Assembly: GCA_036346275.1 (NCBI GenBank)
Contig: CM070715.1
Location: 70,977,667 to 71,041,666, forward strand
DNA length: 64,000 nt
Direction: 5' to 3'
Source: Otatea glauca
Taxonomy: Eukaryota; Streptophyta; Magnoliopsida; Poales; Poaceae
The notes beneath the pieces are model-generated. The model searched no databases. It was not told the origin of the DNA and saw nothing but the letters and a program-made list of their open reading frames with translations. The translations under genes were made by a program, and so were the position numbers. How positions within the stretch are numbered: position 1 is the first letter of the stretch; each line of letters begins with the position of its first letter. Below, one piece after another: positions 24,850 to 36,087 of this stretch.

Positions 24850-25959
24850 GTTGGCCCAAGATCCTCATGGCCTACTAGGCCCAGAGACCCTCCGCAAAAG
24901 CCGGTGGCTAGGGTTTTGGAAACCTAGCCGCCATCAGGTTCTCATGCCCAAGCGTCATCTCCAATAGTTATTCCCGCCGCCGCCCTTAGCCATTAGCGAC
25001 GACTTCTCTTCGTGCGAGTGCTACTTCGACTTCCGACGAAAGTAGCCATCTCGGCCGCCACGGATTCAACGCCCGGATGTCACCCACCTTTCATCGACGC
25101 GGCACGCAATCGATTTTTCAGCGGCGAAGCGTGCGGTCGAGCTCTTGGTGGCGAGGCGCGCGCGGCTGGGTTTCGACAGGTTTGTGGTGAATCTGAAAGT
25201 GCACAGATGACGCCGCCGGGGCGCCACCATGGCTCGCGATTGCGGGCGAGTGAGGAAACGAAGCGCCGCCACTTCAAGGGCGAGTTCCGCTCGGGTGACG
25301 CCTCATCTTTCGGCGAAGGCGCCGCTACCACCGGCGCCGTACGCGACCATGGGCGTGAGGCCGACGACGTTGACGTCGAAAAGAGGGCACATGGCTCCGA
25401 CGCCGGCAACGTCTTCATCTGCTGGGCGAGTGCAGGCTCGCCGTCGGCTTTCGTTCGCGCTTCAGACGCGCTACGCGCGAGGAGTGCTATCGCGGGCGTC
25501 GCCACCTTGGGCACGACCGTTTCGGGACTGCGGCCGTTTCGGGTGCCGCCGCCTTGGGCATGGGTACTGTGCTTTGGGCATGCGTGTGCCATTGGTTGCT
25601 GTTGGGTCTTGCGGGCATGGCTATCGCAGTCGCCTGCTGGACGTACTGCTCCGCTGCCATCGATTTTTTCTTTCTTTCTTTGTGATCTTGATGACCAGAG
25701 CTTGAACATTATATCAAAGAGGTGATCAAAGTATTTGGCAATTAAGAAATTGATATGTTGGCAATTAAGAAATTGATATGTAATCATGGTACAGTGATCT
25801 GCCAGATCAAAACTTGCATAGATGCCCTTACGCAGTTCGAACTTACGTAGGACTTGCAGTAGGTTAATCGTGTGTTGCAGGGCGATTTCGATGCTATGTA
25901 GATTGTCGCAGGCGGACGATCACAATCGGTGGCCTTGGTAATGCTTCGTGCTGATAACA
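24850..25959 (-). other. GC-rich leader of the Copia element
   Basis: This segment lies between the gag start and the 5' LTR. The part at 24960-25680 is far more GC-rich than the rest of the element and has long overlapping open frames on both strands, none with a recognisable domain. Next to the LTR the minus strand reads ATGTTATCAGCACGAAG, a decayed tRNA-Met-type primer-binding site. The GC-rich part may be a normal leader or captured host sequence; I cannot tell which. Confidence 0.5.
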
Positions 25960-26197
25960 TGTTGTAAAACGTAGTTGTTCACCCGAGATCGATCAATAGC
26001 ACGCCAACGAAATCACAAGAACAAGAACTGGAGCACACACAAAATAGGGGGTAAAGTTCTCTCGCTTTTTTAAATTGATCGCTTGTAAAGAGGGGTCCAT
26101 TATATAGTAGAAGATAGCACGAGATAGATTTGAATTCGTCCACATATAAGAGATAGAGTCCAACCGAATACGGTTGAGAATATCTTATCTCGTAACA
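25960..26197 (-). repeat. 5' LTR of the 19416-26197 Copia element
   Basis: The 238-bp repeat has TG and CA ends and matches 19416-19654 with a modest number of substitutions. It contains TATATAGTAGAAG-type promoter sequence in both copies. Confidence 0.9.
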
Positions 26198-26202
26198 CTC
26201 TT

Positions 26203-27699
26203 CTCCCCCAAGTCTCCTTATTCACCTTCCCTATGACCCCCGGCCAACTTACCCCGAATCCCTCCCATGCTATGCCCCAACAATCTCTCTAACCCCGCAT
26301 GCGGTCGGCAACCCCGGCAAATTAGTCGGTGGTGGCGATGGCTAATCTCTCCACCGGCGACAACCGGCGAACTCCTCCCAACATCCGCACTCCAAGTCTT
26401 CAACGGTGTGCATCAAGCAAATCGCAAAGCTTCTACATCAACATCGTCCGCCGCTGTCATCTTCCAACCCATCATCGTCAACACCACCATGTCGTCCTGG
26501 CGCCTCGCCCTTCACCAGCTTAGCGCTCCCTCGCCACCCGTCGTCCTGCCTGGCGCCCACTTCCCTCGCCATCGTCCAGCTTCAGCCATTGTTACCCATG
26601 TCGAGTCGCTGCGGTCTCGCCTTCGTCATCTCGGAGACGCCCACAGTCCATTTCGCATGTTCACCGAGTCATTCTCTCTCTTTCTCAGGAGCACTCTCTT
26701 TCTCCGCCGAAACCACTGCTTGAGCAACCCTGCGGCGAAGGAGCTGGCCTTCCCGGCGAGCGAGAGGGAGGTGGCAGGGTTAAAAAAGCCGACGAAAATC
26801 GGCCGCAAAAACTGACCTTGCTGAGATAGTTCGGCAATAAAAACCGAACAGTAAACCGTGAAATTCAAATGTAAATTTAAAAATTTAGAAAAAAATTAGC
26901 AAAAGGTGTTAAAATTTTCGAATTTTTTTTGTGAGGTCCTGAGGCAATGCTAATGATGCTATAAAATTTTCAGATGATTATCACATCCTTTGTATTTTTC
27001 AAAAATTCTAACAGTGATACTGTCACAATATATGCTCTTCAGTTTTTTATTTTCTAGGGTCACAAAATGAAATCTAATATTTCTTATACTTTTTTACGAT
27101 GTTATAACGTAATTATAATGTTGTTGTAAAATTTTCATATGATGATCAGATATGTGTATTTTTTAAAAATTCTGAAAGTGCTATTATCATTATATATGCT
27201 TTTTTGTTTTTGATTTTATATAGGCACTAAATGAAGTCTTAAATTTTTTTAAAATTTTAGTACATGATCCTTTGGTACTATTTATTGTTAAATTAAAATT
27301 TTAGAATATAATAAATCATTTAAATATTTATAAAAATATGACAATGTCTTTGTTCCTTTTCATGAATTGCTATTTTGGATTTTTTTAGAAGCAATAAATG
27401 ATTTCAAAAATTATTTAAATTTCTCTGAGGTGTTTGATAGATTAATTAGGATTTTTTGTAATTTTTCAATTTTTTGCAATTTTTCCTTGCATTTTCACCA
27501 TTTTTCCTTCTGTCATAGATTTTCGAAGCTTGTCTATCGGTTTTCGACATATTTCGGCCGGTTTTCAAAGTTTTCGAACATTTTTCGAATTTTTGAAATG
27601 GTTTAGCTGGCTAGTTTGACTTTTATAAACCCTTCGGTTTTTACCAAATTTTGATCGGTTTTCGCGAAAAACCGATACCAACCTCATCTCTAATTTCGC
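26203..27699. other. Repeat-like region: C-rich block then AT-rich block
   Basis: 26203-26815 is C-rich, with overlapping open frames on both strands and no recognised domain. From 26816 to about 27690 the sequence is AT-rich and ends near 27640-27680 with a CGGTTTTTACC / GATCGGTTTTCGCG phrase. That resembles the 'GGTTTTCGG' blocks of grass DNA transposons. Within it, a unit of about 135-180 bp containing AAATTTTCA(G/T)ATGATTATCA occurs at least twice (about 26930-27030 and 27110-27200). No terminal repeats or target duplication were found. Confidence 0.35.
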
Positions 27700-28051
27700 A
27701 TGAAAAACGAAAATGTTAACCTTGACCCTGACACTGTTACTACTTCACTTTTGCGCTGCGCCAGCCGCCAATCCTCCTCGCTTAGACTGATGTGTTAGTA
27801 AACTGATATCCAGCTTTATGTAGTAAGTTCTAGCCTGTGCAACAAGATAGTTAATTTTAATTTTACTTCCTACTATGGATACCTCACAAACTTTACAGCT
27901 TGGCATGAAAATCTTTGCTGCCGACATATCTTACGCGGTTGAGAATATTTTAGAAAGTGAATTAATCCAATAAACTCCCCCTTAATTCATTTTCTTATAG
28001 ACTTCGATTAAGTTTCTATTGCATAGAAACTTTTCTTTTGATAACGCCTTC
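27700..28051 (-). mobile_element. Truncated Copia element: end of RNase H, purine tract and 3' LTR
   Basis: At 28050-27995 the minus strand reads KALSKEKFLCNRNLIEVYKKMN and a stop, the C-terminal tail of a Copia RNase H (split here by a space: KALSKEKFLC and NRNLIEVYKK). A purine tract AAGGGGGAGTT (about 27981-27991) follows, then an LTR starting near TATTGGATTAATTC. The LTR continues left to an uncertain end near 27700. The coding part is cut by the Gypsy LTR that starts at 28052. A 78-bp piece of the same LTR family reappears at 35892-35969. Confidence 0.7.
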
Positions 28052-28708
28052 TGTTTGCACCAAAATTTGGTAAGTTTGGTCAAAATCGGCAATAAAGTCA
28101 AAGATACGGAATTAACGGACAGGATGGAAAGGTTTGGAGATATTTTGGTAACTGCAAGATTTTTAAGAAAAACAACCGTCCGAGATAAGGCCGATACGGA
28201 TACGGACTTGAAGCGTGTTGTAACAGGACACGATCGGCCGAGGGTATAAAAGAAGGGCCAAAGCGAACTGCAAGAGTATCATCAACACAATACAATCAAC
28301 CAGTTTTTACTTTCTTTCTTCCTCTCGATTAGGAGTAGCTTTTGTAATTTAGTCTCTGTAATCGATCTTGATCAATAAAGTTGCGCATCGCCGATTGTTG
28401 ATCTTCTTCAATTACACCTCAGGTTTGATTTATTCTGATTTTGTTGCGCATCGCCTTCTTCAGAATCGATCTGCCTTTATCATCTAATTAGCCTTAATCA
28501 GCTAGTTAGACTTATCTTACTACCTTGATCTTAATCGGCTTCAAGCTGATTGAGTATAAGCCGATTGGTCTTTACGATCGGCTTTTGAGTAAATTTTATA
28601 TTCTTTACCTTGTCGGTTATAGGTCAAATCGACTGGCACGCTCTTGAACCAGGTGTTCGTTCGGTGTGCTGCTGTCAGAAACCATACTTCAAGTTTTTGA
28701 CGCCAACA
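28052..28708 (+). repeat. 5' LTR of the Gypsy element
   Basis: The 657-bp LTR starts TGTTTGCACCAAAATTTGG and ends GACGCCAACA. It carries GGGTATAAAAGAAGG near 28240 as a probable TATA box. It matches the solo LTR at 16756-17397. The sequence just inside (28712-28733) reads CTTGGCACGCCCGGTGGGAC, the primer-binding site layout of Tat-type elements. Confidence 0.92.
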
Positions 28709-28737
28709 CACTCTTGGCACGCCCGGTGGGACCCGCA

Positions 28738-30906
28738 ATGTCTTCATCAGGGAAGTCAATTCCGCCGTTCGATCTCAATACAGAGGCCATAATCGTCCCA
28801 ACGATGGACGATTTGATGCCAGAACAACGCCAGGAGATTGAGGTTCGGAAGGCCGCGCTGGAAGAGATGATGCTAAGTTGCTATCAGAAAACTAGACGCG
28901 GCGTCACTCAAAAATCCGCCCTGCCGACGGTCAATGCCCTGAGAGATGCAGGTGTAACAGAACAGGTAAGCCGATATCTGCCTGCTCAAGCCGAATTATC
29001 AGCTATGATTAATCAGTATATGCACCACGCTTTGATAAACCAATCATCGGCTCTCGTGACAACGCTTAAGCTGATGATAGCAAATAGCGTTAAATCTATA
29101 GCCCAGGAGTTAGCCTCGTCAGGAAGTCTGCTCGATCCATTGCAAGCTCTACCGAATTATCCTGTTTTCTCAGTATCACAAAACACGCAGAGCACAACAG
29201 CCGATCCTAAACCATCGGCTGTAACTTCACCCCCCACCATGATGCCCACACAACCCACGATCATATTGCCTAGGGACCCTCGGTCAAGTGGAGTAAGTCA
29301 TTATCACTCCTACACCAACGCTACTAATTTAGACGCATCGACCAATTTGCCACCGTCGGCTCCGTTCTATGCTTTTCCCCAATCGGTTTCACAGCCGACT
29401 GGCTCCGAGAGATTCCCACAAGAACCCACCCTGCTAAGAAACCCGCCCCACACAGGTAGTAACATACTCGAGCCGCTTGTTCCAAAGGTTTAAACTCAAA
29501 CCAAGCATAATCGACACGATCGATGGTCGTGATGTCGACGACGCAAAGATAATTGGCAACCCGAGCTTGCACTCGAGGGGCAGAACGCCGATTATGACAG
29601 ATATTATCAAGGGCCTGCTATGGCCGATAATGCTAATTGGGCCGATCAGATCTGTGCCGTTTTGAGGGACCAATTCGGCATACAACCAAAAGGAAAGGTT
29701 ATCGGCTATAGAAAGCCGTATCCCGATTACATAGATCGCATGCCCTACCCTCATAACTTCAGAGTTCCAGACTTCGCCAAATTTTCTGGGGATGATTCTA
29801 TCACCACCCTGAAACACGTTGGACGCTCTATCGCGCAATGCGGTGAAGCGGCCCAATCCGACGGGCTTAAAATTAGACTATTCCCGTTGTCTCTGTCTGG
29901 GGCAGCGTTTACTTGGTTCACTTGCTTACCTCCGAATTCGGTCCATTTATGGAACGATTTGGAAAGCCGATTTCATGAATACTTCTTTTCAGGCAGTTTG
30001 GAGCTCAGAATTTCAGATCTAAGTTCTGTACGCCAAAAGTTTGGGGAATCGGTAACGGATTACGTCAAGAGATTTAGAGAAATTAGGAATCGGTGTTTTA
30101 GCGTCATATTGCCTGACAACCAACTTGCCGATTTAGCATTTCAAGGTTTGATTCCGCCGCTTAGAGAGAAATTCGGAGGACAAGAGTTCACCGACCTTAG
30201 CCACTTATTGCATCGCGTATCGGCTCAAGAAAGTCGATTCACTGACAATAAAGTGTTCAAAGACAGATTTAAAAATAGCAATAACAAAAAAAAGGACAAG
30301 GCTAAAGTCAATATGGTTGAGTATTGTCCAAGTGACTCATCGGAAGACGAGGAAGCAGAAATAAACATAGCCGAATGGGTAAAAGGATCCAAAAAGTCCT
30401 TAGTCTGTTCTTGGCTTAAGCCGACTAGGAACAAGTCGGAGGTTAAGTACTCTTTCGATGTTTCTAAGTGCGATCGTATTTTTGATTTACTTCTGCAAGA
30501 AAAGACAATACGATTGCCAGAGAGGCATGTGATACCGTCGCCCGACGAGATCAAGAAATGCAGGTATTGCAAATGGCATCATTCTTATTCGCATAACACT
30601 AACGACTGCAATATCTTTCGTCAACAGATCCAATCTGCTATTGAGGATGGTCGGTTGAAATTTGCTGATGAGCCGACTATGCAAGTTGACGTTGATCCGT
30701 TTCCCATCAACATGGTTCAGTGTTCGGCTAAGGGAAAAGAGCCGATGCCTGACGAGCCAAAAGGGGATCGACAAGTCAACATCCAGTCAAGTTCAAACGG
30801 CGATCAAACACTGAAGATTACAATTGGCTCTTTACAAATAGAAGCCGATCGTGAAGGAAAAAAATTCAAAAACCATCAAACCCAAGGGGAATCCTCAGGT
30901 AGGTAA
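28738..30906 (+). pseudogene. Gypsy gag, frameshifted
   Basis: The start ATG at 28738 gives MSSSGKSIPPFD and an open frame to 29493. A frame change around 29490-29620 leads to a second open frame, to 30906. The second part has the retrotransposon gag core (LKHVGRSIAQCGEA, then GAAFTWFTCLPPNSV and SRFHEYFF). About 200 residues later it has a zinc-finger-like CRYCKWHHSYSHNTNDC. Gag forms the virus-like particle and packages element RNA. The acidic stretch SSDEDEEAE-like lies between the core and the zinc finger. Apart from the frameshift it is well preserved. Confidence 0.86.
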
Positions 30907-32888
30907 ATGGTACAAAGCAGAAAAGTCTCCATTAAGGCAGCCAGCGAAAAGGTCAGGACCAACATTTTTACAATTAATGGAGAAATACGAGAGGATGAAT
31001 AGCCGACCACGGTATAAGGCTCGCCAGTCGGATAACTTGTACCGCACCGAGAATGTGGAGAGGGCACATAGAAGGTGTCCCTTTTGGCAATTTTGCTGGG
31101 AAAGAGGAGTAGCGTTGCCATCACCATACACCTGCCCGATGGAACATTATCCCCAAGACGATTGGCCAAGGCAATCGGCCCGAGATAGGCTGTCTGGGCC
31201 GATTAGAGAGCAAGGCAGAAGTGACAGAAGGCCTGTCCATGAGAGAATATCCAAACCAGATCAATAACCGAGCCAAATCAAGACACACAAGCCCAGTTCT
31301 AATCAAGAAGATTTGGCTGGTCAAATACGGAAGCCGGTGGAGCCCAAACCCAGGTGGTGTCCATCTGGCCTGAGTCGATCACAACGACGACGGCTTCAGA
31401 GGCTAAGGACGCAAGAAATCCGTGAAGCCGATGCCGAAAAACAGAGAGACGAAACGTTTAATGAACTTCGTCCAATTAAATGCGTCAAGAAAGAGTGGAG
31501 AAGAAAAGAACAAGCCGAAGAAGATTTCGAATCGGCTGATGACTTGGATTCTCCCATGATTCGGGATGACACCCCTCCCATGGATATTAACATGGTGTTC
31601 ACGTTGCCGGCTGAGTTCAAAATCATAAACGAATCGACCGAAAAAGCGGTTGCTCAGTTGTGTTCTGGCGTACAGAGTGCCATATTCGAGAAACCTAAAG
31701 ATGATCATCGGCATCTAAAGCCATTGTATCTAAAAGGATACATAAATGGCAAGCCGATATCAAGAATGCTGGTAGACGGAGGGCCACGATGAACCCGATG
31801 CCGCATACGACATGCGTGAAACCGGTAAGTCCGATGAAGACTTAATTAAAACTAACATGGTTGTAAATGACTTCACAGCGACCCCACGAAGCAAAGGGTG
31901 TCATGGTTACAGAGTCGATCGTCGGTAGCAAGACCTTGCCGGCGCCGTTCTTTATAATCGATGCCAAAGGAAACTACAGCCAGCATCGCTTGGTCGGGAT
32001 TGGATTCATGCCAATCGCGTATTCCGTCGACCATGCATCAAGCGCTTGTACAAATGGAACGGAGAAGAAGTCGAAATCGTCACACCGACACATCGCCCAT
32101 ATCGCTATGGCTAGCTCGACGCGAATTGGCAACACGAAGAAGCCGGTTGCATATCGGAAAGGAGCCGACGATCGTGATTTCATCTGTAAGTAAATCGGAC
32201 TCATGCCGATCGATGTCAAGCCGGGCACCTTTGATCGAGCAAATGAAGTGTTACGCCGATGGAGACAAGAAAAACATTGAAGGCGTTGCGGGATAAAATG
32301 CAAAGCTATCGGCAAACAACGGATAGCTACGGCTATAGAAGACTTTGAAGAAATTGAAAAGTTAGGTCAAGGTTTCACATCCACCGATTTGCTTGAAGAA
32401 GTCGATATAGGTAGCGGTGATAGAAAAAGACCAACTTTTGTTAGTGCAAATTTAGATGTAAAGTACAAAGGAAAACTGATAAAAATCCTTAAGGATTACA
32501 AGGATTGTTTTGCTTGGGAATATCATGAGATGCCCGGATTAAGCCGTCAACTGGTGGAACATCGGCTACCTATAAAATCGGGCTATTGGCCGTTTAAACA
32601 ATACCCGAGGCGTTTCAATCCGCCTTGTACCAAATTATAAAGAGGAAATAGAACGGTTGTTGGAAGCAAAATTTATCAGGCCTTGCCGATATGCGGAGTG
32701 GGTTTCCAACATCGTTCCGGTTATGAAGAAAAATGGAAAGCTTCGAGTATGCGTCGACTTTAGAGATTTGAACAAGGCGACGCCAAAGATGAATACCGAT
32801 GCCGATAGCCGATATGCCGATCGATGCCGCTCAGTGGAACAAGATCATAAGTTTTCTAGATGGTAATGCCGGTATAACCGGATACTCA
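30907..32888 (+). pseudogene. Gypsy protease and N-terminal reverse transcriptase, frameshifted
   Basis: Open frames at 30851-31267 and 31313-31792 lead to ISRMLVDGG, the aspartic protease active site, which in this element uses DGG. A stop and frameshift follow immediately. Reverse transcriptase begins near 32389 (TFVSANLDVKYKGKLIKILK, DCFAWEYHEMPGLSR) and continues at 32657-32866 with FIRPCRYAEWVSNIVPVMKK and LRVCVDFRDLNKATPK. A further frame change joins it to the next frame at 32888. No intact protein is possible. Confidence 0.82.
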
Positions 32889-34294
32889 TGGCGGTCGATA
32901 TACCAAAGACAACTTTCAGATGTCCTGGTGCGATAGGATTGTTCGAGTGGACAGTGATGACTTTCTGCTTGAAAAACGCTAGAGCAACATATCAGCGGGC
33001 AATGAATCTGATTTTTCACGATTTAATCGGTCACATCGTTGAAATTTATATTGATGATGTAGTAGTAAAATCCGCAGAAGATTTGCAACACTTGGCCGAT
33101 TTAGAAAGAGTTTTTAGAAACATAAGATCGCACGGTCTAAAGATGAATCCTTTCAAGTGCGCGTTTGGCGTGTCGGCTGGACAGTTTCTGGGCTTCATGG
33201 TTCATGAAAGGGGAATTGAAGTCAGTCAAACGAGGGTCAGAGCTATAGCCAATACCGAACCACCGACATGCAAAAACGAGTTACAAAAGTTGATCGGCAA
33301 AATTAACTATCTCCGACGGTTCATTTCAAACCTCTCTGGAAGGATTCGTGCTTTTACTTCGTTGCTAAAATTAAAGGACAATGAAGAATTTATATGGGGA
33401 GCCGATCAGCAGAAGGCTTTCAACGAAGTTAAAAGGTATTTGTCCAACCCTCCAGTTTTGGCTGCGCCTCAAAAAGGGATCCCTTTCAGGCTATATGTTT
33501 CGGCTGAAGAAGATACTATTGGAGTTGTGTTAGCACAAGAGGTGCATGGTAAAAAAAGGGTTATCTTTTATTTAAGCCGGCGGTTGCTGGACGCAGAAGT
33601 CAGGTACCCTTTTATCGAAAAACTATGTTTATCTTTGTACTTCTCGTGCACAAAACTAAGGCACTACATATTAGCATCGGCCTGTAAGGTAATCTGCAAA
33701 ACCGATGTTATAAAATATATTTTGGTCGCTCCTATCCTGCGAGGTCGACTTGGCAAATGGGCTTACGCCTTGGTTGAGTTCGACTTATCATATGAATCGG
33801 CCAAAGCAGTCAAAGGACAAGTATTAGCCGATTTTATGACAGGACATGACACAGCAAACTTGGTCTTGGTCGCGCCATGGCAACTGTTCTTTGACGGGTC
33901 AGTATGCGGGGAAGGTGATGGTATCGGTATTGTACTCACCTCACCCAAAGGGCATAGCTTTGAATTTGCATTCCGGCTAAATAGCCGATGCTCAAACAAC
34001 CAGGTCGAGTACGAAGCGTTACTCAAAGGCTTGCAATTGCTGGAAAATATTGGGGTGAGCGCTGTTGAGGCATATGGTGATTCACTGTTGGTGGTGCAGC
34101 AAATAAAGGGAGAATACCAATATCGAGATGAAGTGCTACTGAAATATTTAGAACAATGTTTAGAGATTATCGGCTCTTTTACATCATTTTCTATCGGTCA
34201 TGTTCCTCGAGAATTGAACGATAGAGCTAATGCTTTAGCTCAGCAAGCATCAGGATATAAAGATTCGGCCAAGTCGAGACCGAATCGTAGATAA
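32888..34294 (+). pseudogene. Gypsy reverse transcriptase palm, RNase H and second RNase H
   Basis: This 468-codon open frame starts inside reverse transcriptase. VDIPKTTFRC and FCLKNARATYQRAMN precede the catalytic YIDDVVVKS. The connection and first RNase H follow (LKDNEEFIWGADQQKAFNEV; RLYVSAEEDTIGVVLAQE). From about residue 330 a second RNase H begins with FFDGSVCGEGDGIG. It keeps the acidic residues in FDGS, QVEYEALLKG, YGDSLLVV and the NDRANALA helix. The dual RNase H is diagnostic for Tat-type Gypsy elements. It is the longest intact piece of the element, but lacks a start of its own. Confidence 0.88.
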
Positions 34295-34301
34295 GGCAGT
34301 C

Positions 34302-35574
34302 ATGTGCACAGATATTGCCGATTGGAGAACGCAGATAAAAGATTATCTAGTCGATCCATCCAAGCCGACGGAAAGAAAGATACGGCAACAAGCGTTGAAA
34401 TACGTCGTCATGGACGATATACTATATTATTGGACTATGGAAGGTTTATTGTTAAGATGTCTTGAGGCCGAAGAAGCACGGGTGGCAATGGGTGAAGTAC
34501 ACGAAGGCATTTGTGGTTCTCATCAATCGGCACAAAAGATGAAATGGATGCTCAAACGGACAGGTTAGTTTTGGCTGACGATGCTAGAAGATTGTTTCAA
34601 GTATTATAAAGGATGTCAAACATGTCAAAAGTTTGGCAACGTACAACTAGCACCAGCATCGGCTTTACATCCAATTATCAAACCTTGGCCGCTCGAGGTT
34701 GGGAATAGATATAATCGCCAAATATTTCTGCTTCGAGTAAAGGCCACAAGTTTATCTTGGCCGCAACCGATTACTTCTCAAAGTGGGTCGAGGCTATACC
34801 ACTTAAAAAGGTAACCAAAGGTTGAGGCGATTCGCTTTGTGAATGAACATATCGTCCATCGGTTTGGAATACCGCAAACAATCACGACCGATCAAGGTAC
34901 GGTATTCATGTCTAACGAGTTTCAGGGTTACGCAACGAGTCTAGGGATCAAATTGTTAAACTCTTCGCCATATTACGCTAAGGCTAATGGACAGCCGAGT
35001 CGTCTAATAAAACACCGATCAAGTTGATCAAAAGAAAAATTGATGAAAAGCCAAGGAATTGGCATTCAACTCTATCGAGTCACTTTGGGCCTATCGGCTA
35101 TCGTATCACGGAGCGACGAAACTTTCACCTTATCAATTGGTGTATGGACAAGAAGCCGTTCTACCCGTGGAAATTAACATTGAGTCGATACGAGTAGCTA
35201 GACAAAATGGTTTGTCGGCTCAAAATTACAATGATTTAATGATCGACAACTTGGATGAGTTAGCAGAGTTACGTTTGTCTACGCTTGATCGGCTTAAGAA
35301 GAATAAGATCAGAGTTGCAAGGGCATACAATAAAAGGGTCATGCCTAAGTCTTTTGATCAAGCCGATTTGGTATGGAAAACAATATTGCCTGTTGGTTCT
35401 AAGGATAACCGATTTGAAAAATGGTCACCTACGTGGGAAGGGCCATACAAAATTAATCGGCTAGTCGGCGGAAACTCGTACTTACTAGAAACACTAGAAG
35501 GATATGTATTGCCAAAAGCTATTAACGGGAAATACTTGAAGAAATACTACCCTAGTGTTTGGATTGGAGCCTAG
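34302..35574 (+). pseudogene. Gypsy integrase, frameshifted
   Basis: The zinc-binding HHCC region is split between EGICGSHQSAQKMKWML and YKGCQTCQKFGN by a stop near 34566. The first catalytic aspartate region is frameshifted (about 34700-34800). The second is clear in ITTDQGTVFMSNEFQG. Near 34995 a one-base loss changes the expected NGQAE with the catalytic glutamate into NGQPSR; the glutamate codon is still present in the neighbouring frame. The C-terminal part at 35059-35574 is open and ends with an SH3-like segment (WEGPYKINRLVGGNSYLLE). Integration activity is lost. Confidence 0.85.
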
Positions 35575-35844
35575 CTGATTAAAGATCATGTTCAGAGCCA
35601 AGATTAACACGATGCTGTTAATCGGTTGAAAAGATTGCAAACTCGGAAGATATAAGCAGAATATAAATCGGTTAAACAGCCGATTATCAACATAACAAGT
35701 TACAAGCATTCAGGACAAGTGTTTTCAAAAACAACCAGCAAAGTTTTACAGATTAGAGGTTTAATATTGGATGCCCGATCCAGGAAGAGTCGAGCCCAGA
35801 GCCGACAGAGCACACGTTGCCTTAGCAATGATACCATATATTTC

Positions 35845-36016
35845 TTAAGCGGGTGTACTGATCGTCGTAGCGTTAGCACGGGCACTATACTATGGCTTGG
35901 CATGCAAATCTTTGCTGCCGATATATCTTAGCCGGTTGAGAATATTTTAGAAAGTGAATTAATTCAACACTAGTATAGTGCCAGTGCTAACGCTATGACG
36001 GTAGTACATCCGCTTA
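35845..36016. repeat. Tail-to-tail Helitron-like 3' ends around a Copia LTR scrap
   Basis: Arms of about 47 bp (35845-35891 and 35970-36016) are inverted copies with roughly 85-90% identity. Each contains CGTAGCGTTAGCAC, able to form a short hairpin, then GGCACTATACTA about 12 nt further. On the minus strand the right arm ends exactly CTAG followed by T, the Helitron 3' terminus. The left arm, on the plus strand, ends CTAT, a decayed form. The loop (35892-35969) is 78 bp matching the start of the Copia LTR at 27900-27979. The remainders of the two Helitrons were not recognised. Confidence 0.6.
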
Positions 36017-36087
36017 TCAATTAAATGAGAAGATAAGTATGAATATACCACTTAATAGTAAATAATCTTGTGACCACATTGTACGTA

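Larger units (their letters stand above)
19416..26197 (-). mobile_element. Full-length degenerate Copia retrotransposon
   Basis: Direct LTRs of about 239 bp (19416-19654 and 25960-26197) have TG and CA ends. CTCTT lies outside both (19411-19415 and 26198-26202), a perfect 5-bp target duplication. On the minus strand the order is 5' LTR, a 1.6-kb GC-rich leader, gag, protease, integrase, reverse transcriptase, RNase H, purine tract and 3' LTR. Each domain is recognisable but split by stops and frameshifts. At 6.8 kb with short LTRs it belongs to a different Copia lineage from the 12-kb element. Confidence 0.92.
28052..35850 (+). mobile_element. Gypsy retrotransposon, Tat/RIRE2-like, 3' LTR missing
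   Basis: The 5' LTR (28052-28708) is followed by a primer-binding site, gag, protease, reverse transcriptase, RNase H, a second archaeal-type RNase H and integrase, in that order on the plus strand. Reverse transcriptase before integrase is Gypsy order. The extra RNase H and the gag and LTR style point to the Tat lineage. Coding ends at 35574 and the internal sequence continues to about 35850 without reaching a 3' LTR. There the sequence runs into inverted Helitron-like ends. The solo LTR at 16756-17397 belongs to the same family. Several frameshifts make the element inactive. Confidence 0.9.

Noticed and set aside
25012..25725. 237-codon open frame on the plus strand, with a 235-codon one opposite
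   Set aside because: It lies inside the leader of a minus-strand Copia element, is GC-driven (both strands open), and has no domain.
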